Shown here piece after piece: positions 25,356 to 33,477 of a stretch of 64,000 nucleotides of DNA. Both the position numbers and the translations under genes were made by a program. Each line of letters opens with the position of its first letter. Positions within the stretch are counted from its first letter, which is position 1. The DNA is from Streptomyces sp. NBC_01198 (lineage in GTDB: Bacteria; Actinomycetota; Actinomycetes; Streptomycetales; Streptomycetaceae): contig NZ_CP108568.1 of assembly GCF_036010485.1 (NCBI RefSeq), forward strand, positions 7,052,001 through 7,116,000, given 5' to 3'. The notes below the pieces were generated by a model that had not been told where the DNA came from, ran no database searches, and saw nothing but the letters and a program-made list of their open reading frames with translations.

Positions 25356-26639
25356 ATGTCGGCATCACCCCCCACCCGACGCACCAGACGGATACGCCCC
25401 CTCCCGCTGCTGGCCGCGGCCGCCCTGCTGCTCGGCGGACTGCTGCAGCAGACCGCCTCGCCCGCCCGGGCCGCCGCCGCACCCGCCGCGGCACCGGCCG
25501 CGGCCACCGCCACCTTCACCGACGACTTCAACGGCCCCGCGGGCAGCGCGGTCGACGGCTCCAAGTGGGGCTACGAAACCGGTGACAACGTCAACAACCA
25601 CGAGCGCGAGTACTACACCAGCGGCACGCACAACGCCGCCCTCGACGGGCAGGGCGACCTGGTCATCACCGCCCGCAAGGAGAACCCGGCCAACTACCAG
25701 TGCTGGTACGGCACCTGCCAGTACACCTCGGCCCGGCTGTCCACCCCGCAGAAATTCAGCCAGGCTTACGGCCACTTCGAGACCCGGATGAAGCTCCCGC
25801 GCGGCCAGGGCATGTGGCCGGCCTTCTGGATGCTCGGCGGCGGCAACTGGCCGACCGACGGCGAGATCGACATCATGGAGAACGTCGGCTTCGAGCCCGG
25901 CAGCGTCCACGGCACCATCCACGGCCCCGGCTACTCCGGCGCCAACGGCATCGGCGCCGGGTACACCCTGCCGAACGGGCAGAGCTTCTCCGACGCCTTC
26001 CACACCTTCGCCGTCGACTGGGCGCCGAACTCGATCAAGTGGTCGGTGGACGGCAACGTCTACGAGACCCGCACCCCCGCCGACCTGAACGGCAACCGCT
26101 GGGTCTACGACCACCCCTTCTACCTGATCATGAACCTCGCGGTCGGCGGCTACTGGCCCGGCGACCCGGACGGCAGCACGACCTTCCCGCAGCAGCTGGT
26201 GGTCGACTACGTCCACGTGACCACCTCCGACACCTCAGGCGGCGGCAGCCCCGGCACGGGCCACGCCATCACCGGCTACGGCGGCAAGTGCGTCGACGTC
26301 GCGAGCGCCGGTACGGCCAACGGCACGGCGGTGCAGCTCTACGACTGCAACGGCACGACGGCGCAGTCCTGGACGGTCGGCTCGGACGGGACGATCAGGG
26401 CGCTGGGCAAGTGCCTGGACGTCACCGCGGCCGGCACCGCCGACGGCACGAAGGTCCAGCTCTACGACTGCAACGGCAGCAACGCCCAGAAGTGGACCGT
26501 CACCGGCGCCCACGACATCGTCAACCCCGCGGCGAACAAGTGCCTGGACGCGACGGGCAACAGCTCCGCCAACGGCACCCGGCTGCAGATCTGGACCTGC
26601 ACCGGCGCAGCCAACCAGAAGTGGACCGTGACCGGCTGA
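25356..26639 (+). CDS. Secreted GH16 beta-1,3-glucanase (laminarinase-like) with CBM13
   Basis: A 427-residue exported enzyme. A twin-Arg-rich N-terminus and a Leu-rich core ending in an Ala/Pro stretch give a signal peptide of about 38-45 residues. The GH16 catalytic signature DGEIDIMENVG supplies Glu170 (nucleophile), Asp172 and Glu175 (acid/base). Other landmarks are RLSTPQKFSQAYGHFETRMKL and GMWPAFWMLGG. The last 125 residues form a CBM13 beta-trefoil. Bases 26268-26496 in this module are identical to 26741-26969 in the next gene. The stop overlaps the chitinase start (TGATG). Confidence 0.95.
   Translation: MSASPPTRRTRRIRPLPLLAAAALLLGGLLQQTASPARAAAAPAAAPAAATATFTDDFNGPAGSAVDGSKWGYETGDNVNNHEREYYTSGTHNAALDGQGDLVITARKENPANYQCWYGTCQYTSARLSTPQKFSQAYGHFETRMKLPRGQGMWPAFWMLGGGNWPTDGEIDIMENVGFEPGSVHGTIHGPGYSGANGIGAGYTLPNGQSFSDAFHTFAVDWAPNSIKWSVDGNVYETRTPADLNGNRWVYDHPFYLIMNLAVGGYWPGDPDGSTTFPQQLVVDYVHVTTSDTSGGGSPGTGHAITGYGGKCVDVASAGTANGTAVQLYDCNGTTAQSWTVGSDGTIRALGKCLDVTAAGTADGTKVQLYDCNGSNAQKWTVTGAHDIVNPAANKCLDATGNSSANGTRLQIWTCTGAANQKWTVTG
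26268..26496 (+). repeat. 229-bp identical direct repeat, copy 1 (CBM13)
   Basis: By eye every base matches 26741-26969, offset 473. It covers the first two trefoil repeats of the GH16 CBM13 and ends inside the final QKW motif. Identity includes third codon positions, so duplication or gene conversion is recent. Confidence 0.9.
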
Positions 26640-28021
26640 TGAGAAGACAACATGCCCTCCTGCTCGCCACCGCGATGGCGGCCGGCACCCTCGGCACCTT
26701 CGGCATCACCCAGGCCTCCGGCGCCGACCCGTCCGGCGCGATCACCGGCTACGGCGGCAAGTGCGTCGACGTCGCGAGCGCCGGTACGGCCAACGGCACG
26801 GCGGTGCAGCTCTACGACTGCAACGGCACGACGGCGCAGTCCTGGACGGTCGGCTCGGACGGGACGATCAGGGCGCTGGGCAAGTGCCTGGACGTCACCG
26901 CGGCCGGCACCGCCGACGGCACGAAGGTCCAGCTCTACGACTGCAACGGCAGCAACGCCCAGAAGTGGAGCGCCACCGGCGGGCAGCTGGTCAACAGCGG
27001 CTCCGGCCGCTGCCTGGACGCGACGGGCCCGAGCACCGCGAACGGCACCCGGCTGCAGATCTGGGACTGCTCCGGCGCCGCCAACCAGAAGTGGACGCTG
27101 CCGTCCGGCGGCGGCACACCCCCGACCGACCCGCCGCCCGCCAACGGCGAGCAGGCGGTGGCCCCGTATCTGTACAACGGCTGGGGCAACCCGCCCGACC
27201 CGACCACGATCATGAACGCCACCGGCGTGAAGTGGTTCACCCTCGCCTTCGTGCTCAGCAACGGCACCTGCAACCCGCAGTGGGACGGCGGCCGCGCGCT
27301 GACCGGCGGCGTCGACCAGGCCACCATCAGCAAGATCAGGGCGGCCGGCGGCGACGTGATCCCGTCCTTCGGCGGCTACAGCGGCAACAAGCTGGAGCAG
27401 TCCTGCACCAGCGCTAGCGCGCTGGCCGGGGCGTACCAGAAGGTGATCAGCGCCTACGGGCTGCACGCCATCGACATCGACATCGAGGCCGACGCCTACA
27501 GCAACGGCACCGTGCAGCAGCGCACAGTCGACGCGCTGAAGACCGTCAAGGCCAACAACCCCGGCCTCGCGGTCTACGTCACCATCGGCACCGGGCAGAG
27601 CGGCCCGGACACCGGGCTGATCTCCAAGGCGGCCGCCTCCGGGCTCACCGTCGACAGCTGGACGATCATGCCGTTCGACTTCGGCGGCGCCGGCCAGAAC
27701 ATGGGCACCCTCACCACCAGGGCCGCGGACGGCCTGAAGAACGCGGTGAAGAACGCCTACGGCTACACCGACGACCAGGCCTACCGGCACAGCGGCATCT
27801 CCTCGATGAACGGCATCACCGACAACAACGAGACCGTCACGGTGGCCGACTTCCGCACCATCCTCGCCTACGCGCAGAGCCACCACCTGGCCCGGCTGAC
27901 CTTCTGGTCCGCCAACCGGGACCGGCCCTGCTCCGGCGCCTACCCCAACGACGACACCTGCTCGGGTGTCTCGCAGCAGGCCTGGGACTTCACCCGTACC
28001 TTCGCCCAGTACGGCGGGTGA
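26639..28021 (+). CDS. Secreted GH18 chitinase-like enzyme with N-terminal CBM13
   Basis: A 460-residue exported enzyme starting at the ATG in the TGATG overlap with GH16. The signal peptide is about 28 residues (ends QASGA). CBM13 covers about residues 32-158, then a Pro/Gly linker (SGGGTPPTDPPPANGE), then a GH18 barrel with IPSFGGYSG, AIDIDIEADAY (catalytic Glu283 of DxDxE), VTIGTGQSG and WTIMPFDFGG. GH18 hydrolyses chitin with substrate assistance. Coupled translation with a beta-1,3-glucanase implies joint secretion against fungal walls. A very large hairpin follows the stop. Confidence 0.92.
   Translation: MRRQHALLLATAMAAGTLGTFGITQASGADPSGAITGYGGKCVDVASAGTANGTAVQLYDCNGTTAQSWTVGSDGTIRALGKCLDVTAAGTADGTKVQLYDCNGSNAQKWSATGGQLVNSGSGRCLDATGPSTANGTRLQIWDCSGAANQKWTLPSGGGTPPTDPPPANGEQAVAPYLYNGWGNPPDPTTIMNATGVKWFTLAFVLSNGTCNPQWDGGRALTGGVDQATISKIRAAGGDVIPSFGGYSGNKLEQSCTSASALAGAYQKVISAYGLHAIDIDIEADAYSNGTVQQRTVDALKTVKANNPGLAVYVTIGTGQSGPDTGLISKAAASGLTVDSWTIMPFDFGGAGQNMGTLTTRAADGLKNAVKNAYGYTDDQAYRHSGISSMNGITDNNETVTVADFRTILAYAQSHHLARLTFWSANRDRPCSGAYPNDDTCSGVSQQAWDFTRTFAQYGG
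26741..26969 (+). repeat. 229-bp identical direct repeat, copy 2 (CBM13)
   Basis: This is the second copy of 26268-26496. Here it encodes the first two trefoil repeats of the chitinase CBM13. The flanks diverge immediately (signal peptide upstream, third trefoil repeat downstream), so the identical tract has sharp borders. Confidence 0.9.
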
Positions 28022-28037
28022 GACCCCGGCACCAGCA

Positions 28038-28103
28038 CTCCGCTCCCCGGCCGTGTAGGCATGGTTCTCGCGATGCACCATGCACGGCGGCCGGGGAGCG
28101 GAG
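28038..28103 (+). terminator. Large inverted repeat between chitinase and response regulator
   Basis: Arms CTCCGCTCCCCGGCCG (28038-28053) and CGGCCGGGGAGCGGAG (28088-28103) are perfect 16-bp complements. An inner pair, GCATGGT/ACCATGC (28059-28065, 28077-28083), extends the fold. It can terminate the GH16-GH18 transcript. The right arm also contains the GGGGAGCGGAG that would be the Shine-Dalgarno of the response regulator (ATG 28115), so in a transcript covering both arms ribosome access would be blocked. Confidence 0.75.
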
Positions 28104-28114
28104 GCACAACGGAC

Positions 28115-28858
28115 ATGACAGGCAGCACAGGCAGCACAGGGACCGGCGGCGGTGAGGGACGCGGGCGGGTCCTGGTGGTCGACGACGACGCCGCCATCCG
28201 CCGCTCCCTCGGCCGCGCGCTGCGGCTGCGCGGCTACACCGTGGGCGAGGCGGACGGCGGCGCCGCCGCGCTGGACGTGCTCGGCGGCGCCGCCGCCCCC
28301 GACGTGCTGGTGCTGGACATCTCGATGCCCGGCATCGACGGCATCGAGGTCTGCCGCAGGCTGCGGGCCGGCGGCGACGACCTGCCGGTGCTGGTGCTCT
28401 CCGCCCTCGACGAGGTCGCCGACCGCGTCGCCGGCCTCCAGGCGGGCGCCGACGACTACCTGGTCAAGCCCTTCGCGCTGGAGGAACTGGTGCTGCGGCT
28501 CGACGCCCTGCTGCGCCGCCGCCCGCCGCGCCCGGACGACCAGGTACGGGCCTGCGGCCTGGTCCTCGACCCGGCCGCCAGGACCGCCACCCGGGACGGC
28601 GACCCGCTCGACCTGACCCGGCGTGAGTTCGAGCTGCTGGAGACGCTGGCCCGCAACACCGGCATCGTGCTGACCCGCGACCAGCTGCTCGACCGGGTGT
28701 GGGGCTACGACTTCGAGGTGCGCACCGACGCCGTCGACACCTTCGTCAGCTACCTGCGGCGCAAGCTGGAGTCCGGCGGGCGGCCCCGCATCCTGCACAC
28801 CGTCCGCGGCGTCGGCTTCGTCCTGCGCCCCGGCGACGACGGCGGGAGCGCCACATGA
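28115..28858 (+). CDS. OmpR-family response regulator
   Basis: A 247-residue protein. The receiver domain (residues 18-130) has the acidic pair DDD 23-25, the phospho-acceptor Asp68 in VLDISMPGIDG, Ser/Thr in VLVLSALDE and the conserved Lys in YLVKPFALEEL. The winged-helix DNA-binding domain ends RKLESGG...ILHTVRGVGFVLRPG. It is closest in feel to MprA/TcrA-type regulators. The ATG lies about ten bases after GGAGCGGAGG. It overlaps the kinase start by four bases (ATGA). Its leader can fold the ribosome-binding site into a 16-bp stem. Confidence 0.93.
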   Translation: MTGSTGSTGTGGGEGRGRVLVVDDDAAIRRSLGRALRLRGYTVGEADGGAAALDVLGGAAAPDVLVLDISMPGIDGIEVCRRLRAGGDDLPVLVLSALDEVADRVAGLQAGADDYLVKPFALEELVLRLDALLRRRPPRPDDQVRACGLVLDPAARTATRDGDPLDLTRREFELLETLARNTGIVLTRDQLLDRVWGYDFEVRTDAVDTFVSYLRRKLESGGRPRILHTVRGVGFVLRPGDDGGSAT

Positions 28859-30336
28859 GACTGTCCGCCCGTATCGCGCTGGCCGTCGCCGTCGTGGTGC
28901 CGCTGCTGGTCGTCGGCTCCGGCTGGATCATGGTCCGGCTGGTCGGCCGCGACGTGCACGCCGCCGGCGACGCCCATCTGCGCGAACGCGCCACCGCGGT
29001 CCGGCCGGAGGCCCTCGCCCTGCTGCGGGCGATGGCGAACGACCGCCCGGCCAGCGTCGAACAGGCCAGGCAGCGCAAGCTCTTCACCGCCGCCCTTGAC
29101 GTCGGCATCCGGGTGGACGGGCCGGCCGGCTCGGTCACCGGCGGCCCGCAGCCCGCCGCCGCGGTCACGCTGCCCCCGGCGCGGGACGCCGCGCACCCGG
29201 TCACCGTGGCAGCGGGGGCGCAGAGCTGGCGGGTGCTCGCCGTGCCGCTCACCGCGGTCCGGCCGGCCGCCGGCGGCACCCTGTGGCTGTTCTCCACCGA
29301 CGCGGCGGGCCAGCGGCAGATCGCGCAGGTACGCGGAAGGGTGCTCACCGTGGCCCTGCTGACCGCGCCGGTCGCCGGGCTGGCCGCCTGGCTCGCCGCA
29401 GTACGCCTGGCCCGCCCGCTGCTCGCCCTGCAGCGCCGCGCCGCCGGCATCGACCCGCGGACCAGCACCGCCCGGCTCGACCACACCCCCACCGGCGTCC
29501 CGGAGGTCGACGACCTGGCCCGCACGCTGCGGACCGTGCTGGCCCGCTACGACGAGCAGGCCGCCCGTACCGCCGAGGCCCTGGTCACCGCGCGCTCCTT
29601 CTCCGCGGCCGCCTCGCACGAGCTGCGCACCCCGCTGATGAGCATGCGGATCAACCTCGACGTGCTGGACGGCGACCCCGCTCCCGAGGGGGCCGAGCGC
29701 GCCGAGGTCGTCGCCGACCTGCGGGCCGGCCACGAGCGGCTGCTCGGCCTGCTGGTGATGCTGCGCACCCTGGCCCAGGGCGACCTGGTGGAGGCCGACG
29801 CCTTCGTCCCCGTCGACCTCGCCGACCTGCTCGACTCCGCGGTACGCGACCTGCGCCGCGACCACCCCGGGGCCCTGGTCACCGTCCGCTCGGCCGGGCC
29901 CTGCGTCGTACGCGCCTGGCCGCAGGGCCTGCGCTCCGCGGTGGACAACCTGCTCGCCAACGCGGTCGTCCACGGTGCCGGCCAGGTGGAGGCGGTGCTG
30001 GAGCCCACCGCGGACGGCGCCGCCGTACGGCTGACCGTCGGCGACCACGGCCCGGGAGTGCCGCCGGAGGACCGCCGGTCGGTCTTCACCCGCTTCCAAC
30101 GCCGCCCCGACAGCCCGGGATCCGGCCTCGGCCTGGCACTGGTCGGCCAGCAGGCCGCCCTGCACAGCGGCACGGTCACCGTGACCGGCCGGCCCGACGG
30201 CCCCCCGGGCGCCTGGTTCGTCCTGGACGTCCCCCACATGGCCCAAGGGCCCGCCCTGCCACGGCAACGCGACTGGCTCAGGGCCCAGAGCGCCGCACCG
30301 GCCACCCCACAAGGTTTCCACAAAGACCGTCCCTAA
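28855..30336 (+). CDS. Sensor histidine kinase
   Basis: A 493-residue membrane kinase. TM1 is near residues 7-30 and TM2 near 165-185, with an extracytoplasmic sensor of about 130 residues rich in Ala/Val between them. HAMP-like linker, then the H-box AAASHELRTPLMSM (His255), N-box LDNLLANAVVHG (as VDNLLANAV), G1 GDHGPGVPPEDR and G2 GSGLGLALVGQQ. The C-terminal 40 residues are a nonconserved Pro/Gln/Arg tail. It is translationally coupled to the regulator and presumably phosphorylates it. The signal is unknown; the two exported proteins downstream may be targets or sensors. Confidence 0.93.
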   Translation: MRLSARIALAVAVVVPLLVVGSGWIMVRLVGRDVHAAGDAHLRERATAVRPEALALLRAMANDRPASVEQARQRKLFTAALDVGIRVDGPAGSVTGGPQPAAAVTLPPARDAAHPVTVAAGAQSWRVLAVPLTAVRPAAGGTLWLFSTDAAGQRQIAQVRGRVLTVALLTAPVAGLAAWLAAVRLARPLLALQRRAAGIDPRTSTARLDHTPTGVPEVDDLARTLRTVLARYDEQAARTAEALVTARSFSAAASHELRTPLMSMRINLDVLDGDPAPEGAERAEVVADLRAGHERLLGLLVMLRTLAQGDLVEADAFVPVDLADLLDSAVRDLRRDHPGALVTVRSAGPCVVRAWPQGLRSAVDNLLANAVVHGAGQVEAVLEPTADGAAVRLTVGDHGPGVPPEDRRSVFTRFQRRPDSPGSGLGLALVGQQAALHSGTVTVTGRPDGPPGAWFVLDVPHMAQGPALPRQRDWLRAQSAAPATPQGFHKDRP

Positions 30337-30392
30337 CCTCCGGCGAACCGGCACCGCGCAGCAGCCGGCGCCGTCACCGAGGAGGTCAAACC

Positions 30393-30881
30393 ATGCGCAC
30401 CACCCGTACCGCGGTCGCCGTCACCGCGGCCGCCGCGGCCCTGCTCACCGCGGCCGGGACAGCCGCGGCCGACACCGCCACCCCCACGCCCTCCGCGTCC
30501 GCCCCGGCGGCCGGCAAGGCACCGACCGGGGACGGCGCCCGCGCGCTGTGCAAGCGGCTGCCGACCGTCGACGCGCGGATCGACCGGGCTCTGGCCCGGC
30601 TGAACGGGCCGGTCACCGAACGCGGCTCCGTCGCGCGGCTGCAGAAGCGGATCAGCAACGCCGACGCCAAGGGCGACACGGCCGTGTCGACCTACCTCAA
30701 GGGCCGGCTGACCTTCCGCAAGTCGCTGGTCACCACCCTCAACCAGCGCTCCACCGACCTGGGCGCCGTTCGCACCTGGTGCGGCACCCAGCACTTCCCG
30801 GCCAAGGGCACCGCGAAGGGCGCCGGCAAGGACGGCGCGAAGAACACCGCGAAGGACAGCGCGAAGGACACGGCCAAGTGA
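30393..30881 (+). CDS. Secreted protein with lysine/alanine-rich tail
   Basis: A 162-residue protein: a signal peptide (MRTTRTAVAVTAAAAALLTAAGTAAAD, cleavage near residue 26), a short Thr/Pro/Ser linker, a helical core of about 90 residues with two Cys (ARALCKRLPTVDARIDRALARLNG and RTWCGTQHF), and a C-terminal tail of degenerate repeats AKGTAKGAGKDGAKNTAKDS, histone H1-like in composition. The basic tail suggests binding to an acidic polymer such as teichoic acid or DNA; that is inference. AGGAGG precedes the ATG. It overlaps the lipoprotein gene by four bases (GTGA). Confidence 0.8.
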   Translation: MRTTRTAVAVTAAAAALLTAAGTAAADTATPTPSASAPAAGKAPTGDGARALCKRLPTVDARIDRALARLNGPVTERGSVARLQKRISNADAKGDTAVSTYLKGRLTFRKSLVTTLNQRSTDLGAVRTWCGTQHFPAKGTAKGAGKDGAKNTAKDSAKDTAK

Positions 30882-31096
30882 GCCGGGCGCGCTGGCGTCC
30901 GCTCGCCCTGCTGCCGGCCGCCGCGCTCGGCGCGCTGCTGCTGACCGGCTGCGGCAACCACGGCCACGCGGCGGACAGCCCCGGCAGCGCCTCGCCGGCG
31001 CCGGCCGCCTCGGAGCTCGCCCACATGCAGAAGCTGCTGGACGACGCGGACTCGGCCGCCGCGGTGGCCGACTCCGACGCCGCGGCCGACAAGTGA
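30878..31096 (+). CDS. Small lipoprotein (72 aa)
   Basis: The GTG at 30878 overlaps the previous stop (GTGA). A short basic N-terminus, hydrophobic core and lipobox LLTGC (Cys25) mark an exported lipoprotein. The mature part is only about 48 residues: a Ser/Pro/Ala linker, then a helical HMQKLLDDADSAAAVADSDAAAD. The family is unknown. As the fourth gene of the two-component operon it may modulate the sensor, as CseA does in the SigE system, but there is no sequence similarity I can point to. Confidence 0.7.
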   Translation: MSRARWRPLALLPAAALGALLLTGCGNHGHAADSPGSASPAPAASELAHMQKLLDDADSAAAVADSDAAADK

Positions 31097-31163
31097 CCGC
31101 GCCGGGGCCGGTCCGACGGATCCGCCCGGCCGGCGGGGTCCGCGTCCGGCCGGCCCCGGCGGG

Positions 31164-32861
31164 CTACTTCGCGTCGGCATAGCGGCGCACCGCGTGCGTC
31201 TCCAGCGGGAAGGGCACCGGGGTCGCACCGAAGACCAGCCGGCGGGCCTCGTCGGCCGCCGCCGCGACCGCGGACTCCACGGCGGGCGCGAGGTCCGCCG
31301 GGGTGTGCACGACCACCTCGTCGTGCTGGAAGAACACCAGCCGCGGGGCGGCACCGATCGCGGCCAGCTCCCGGCGCAGCGCAGCGAGCATGGCGAGCGC
31401 CCAGTCCGCGGCGCTCGCCTGGATCAGGAAGTTCCGGGTGAAGCGCCCCCACGACCTGGCCGCCCTGCGGTCCGGTGACGCCCCGTCCGCCGGATCCGCC
31501 GCCTCGTCCACGAACCGGTCGGCGGACGGCGCCGGGGACGTACGGCCGAGCTGGGAGCGTACGATCCCGCCCGCCTCGCCGGTGCGGGCCGCGGCCTCCA
31601 CCAGCGCGAGCGCCACGGGGAAGCGCCGCCGCATCACCGCGAGCAACTGGCCCGCCTCGCCGCTGGTCTGACCGTACATCGCGGCGAGCAGGGCGATCTT
31701 GGCCCGCGGCCGGTCGCCGGAGAAGGCGTCGCGGGCCACCGCCGCGTAGAGGTCGCCGCCGGCCGCCGCCCGCGCCAGGCCCTGGTCTCCGGACATCGCC
31801 GCCAGCACCCGCGGCTCCAGCTGGCCGGCGTCCGCGACCACCAGCAGATGGCCCGGGTCGGCCACCACGGCCGCCCGCAGCGGCCGCGGAATCTGCAGCG
31901 CCCCGCCGCCCCGGGTCGCCCAGCGGCCCGACACCACACCCCCCACCACATACTCCGGCCGGAAGCGGCCGTCACGGACCCAGGCCTCGCGCCACGCCCA
32001 GCCGTGCGCGGCATGGATACGCGACAGCTCCTTGTACCGCAGCAGCAGCCCGGCGGCCGGGTGCGCGACCTTGCGCAGCTCGTGCGAACGGGTCGAGGTC
32101 AGCTGCACGCCGACCCGCGCGAAGGCGGGCAGCAGCTGGGCGGGGGAGTCGGGATTGACCGGGCGGCCCAGCGCGTCCTGGATCCGCTGCGCCAGCTCGC
32201 CGAGCCTGGCCGGCCTGGCACCGCCCGCGGGGCGCGGGCCGAGCAGCCCGGTCAGCAGGTCGTCGTGCGCCCGCGCGCTCCACGGCAGACCGTCCCTGCC
32301 CATCTCCACCGCAGCCAGCGCGCCGGCGGACTCCGCCGCGCACAGCAGCCGCATCCGGTCGGGGTGCTCGCCCGCGGCGATCCGCCGCTGCTGGGCGGCG
32401 TGCACCTCGATCAGCGCCGTCAGCGGGTCCGCGCCGGGCGGCAGGTGGTGCCGGTCGGCGGCGAACAGCACCGGCTGGTCGTCGGCGCCCGCCTCCGGGG
32501 CGTCCGGCGGCTCCGGCAGCCCGTGCTGCCGGGCCCAGGCCGCGCCCAGCGAGCGCGGCCTGCCGTGCCTGCCCTCCTGGCCGAGCAGCAGCGACTCGAC
32601 CAGTTTGACGTCGTGGCAGCGGCCGACCCGGATCCCGCCCCGGTCAAGCAGCGCCGGATAGAGCTCCTCCGTCCCGCCCCACACCCAGCGCGGCCCGGCC
32701 GCCGCCTCGATGGCCCGCACCGCCCCGGCGAGGTCCGCCACCATCTCGGTCCCGCCGACCGCCGCGCCGTCCTCACCGACCCCGCACAGCCGCCCGCCGC
32801 CGCCGACCGGATCGGCCACGACGGCCACCCGCCCGGCTCCGGCGTCCACGGCTGCACCCAC
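31164..32861 (-). CDS. Family-A DNA polymerase-like protein with degenerate exonuclease region
   Basis: A 565-residue actinobacterial PolA-like protein, much shorter than Pol I and without a 5' nuclease domain. Motif A reads VVADAGQLEPRVLAAMSGD (canonical DYSQIELR; Asp, Gln, Glu, Arg kept). Motif B reads RAKIALLAAMYGQTSG (Lys and Tyr kept, O-helix Phe replaced by Leu). Motif C FFQHDEVVVHTP keeps the HDE. The N-terminal 200 residues occupy the 3'-5' exonuclease position but lack a visible DxE motif. The GTG start is uncertain by a few codons. A repair or special-synthesis role is plausible but undefined. Confidence 0.85.
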   Translation of the reverse strand: MGAAVDAGAGRVAVVADPVGGGGRLCGVGEDGAAVGGTEMVADLAGAVRAIEAAAGPRWVWGGTEELYPALLDRGGIRVGRCHDVKLVESLLLGQEGRHGRPRSLGAAWARQHGLPEPPDAPEAGADDQPVLFAADRHHLPPGADPLTALIEVHAAQQRRIAAGEHPDRMRLLCAAESAGALAAVEMGRDGLPWSARAHDDLLTGLLGPRPAGGARPARLGELAQRIQDALGRPVNPDSPAQLLPAFARVGVQLTSTRSHELRKVAHPAAGLLLRYKELSRIHAAHGWAWREAWVRDGRFRPEYVVGGVVSGRWATRGGGALQIPRPLRAAVVADPGHLLVVADAGQLEPRVLAAMSGDQGLARAAAGGDLYAAVARDAFSGDRPRAKIALLAAMYGQTSGEAGQLLAVMRRRFPVALALVEAAARTGEAGGIVRSQLGRTSPAPSADRFVDEAADPADGASPDRRAARSWGRFTRNFLIQASAADWALAMLAALRRELAAIGAAPRLVFFQHDEVVVHTPADLAPAVESAVAAAADEARRLVFGATPVPFPLETHAVRRYADAK

Positions 32862-32931
32862 TCCACGAGAGTAGGCGCGACCACTGACACCGGCAGGCCG
32901 GCCCGGCCGCCGTGCGCCCGGGAACGGCGAG

Positions 32932-32963
32932 GAGCCCGGCGGCGCGTGGCGCCTGCCGGGCTC
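32932..32963 (-). terminator. Thioredoxin gene terminator
   Basis: GAGCCCGGC-GGCGC (32932-32945) pairs with GCGCC-T-GCCGGGCTC (32949-32963) around a GTG loop, about 14 bp with one bulged T. It lies 13 bases beyond the thioredoxin stop on the minus strand. Confidence 0.75.
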
Positions 32964-32975
32964 GTGGCGTGCTGA

Positions 32976-33356
32976 TCAGCCCTGCTGTCCCTGGGCTTCC
33001 TGGGCTTCCTTGACCGACTTGTGGACCTCCGCCATGTCCAGCGCGCGGGCCTGCGCGATGACGTCCTCAAGCGCGGGCTCGGGGAGCGCGCCCGGCTGGG
33101 CGAAGACCGCCACCTTGTCCCGCACGATCATCAGCGTCGGGATCGACTGGATCTGGAAGGCCGCCGCAAGCTCCGGCTGCGCCTCCGTGTCGACCTTCGC
33201 GAAGACCAGGTCCTCGTGCTTGTCCGACGACTTGTCGTAGACCGGTGCGAAGGACCGGCACGGCCCGCACCAGGCGGCCCAGAAGTCGATGAGGACGAAG
33301 TCGTTGGCGGACACGACCTCGTCGAAGTTCTCCTTGGTCAGCTCCACAGTGCTCAT
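32976..33356 (-). CDS. trxA: Thioredoxin
   Basis: A 126-residue thioredoxin with the redox site WCGPC (Cys30, Cys33) in LIDFWAAWCGPC, the cis-Pro in SIPTLMIVRD, and a C-terminal extension of about 20 residues (HKSVKEAQEAQGQQG) beyond the usual 105-110. It reduces protein disulfides in the cytoplasm. ATG 33356 has no ribosome-binding site, but a SigR-type promoter ends eight bases upstream, so the mRNA is probably leaderless. A GTG nine bases further up overlaps the -10 and is less likely. Confidence 0.93.
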   Translation of the reverse strand: MSTVELTKENFDEVVSANDFVLIDFWAAWCGPCRSFAPVYDKSSDKHEDLVFAKVDTEAQPELAAAFQIQSIPTLMIVRDKVAVFAQPGALPEPALEDVIAQARALDMAEVHKSVKEAQEAQGQQG

Positions 33357-33364
33357 GACTGCCA

Positions 33365-33391
33365 CAACGGGTGGCCTCGCCGGGAAATTCC
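33365..33391 (-). promoter_or_regulatory. SigR-type promoter of thioredoxin
   Basis: On the minus strand GGAAT (33391-33387), an 18-base spacer and GTTG (33368-33365) match the SigR consensus GGAAT-N18-GTT exactly. The ATG follows after eight bases. SigR is the thiol-oxidative-stress sigma factor of Streptomyces and controls thioredoxin genes. Confidence 0.85.
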
Positions 33392-33477
33392 GTCCGCCCC
33401 GGGCCGCCCCGTCACTCGTCCGGGTGGTGCCGACCGCGCGTCCATGGCGTGCGGCACCGCGCACTCGTTGTCGGCGT

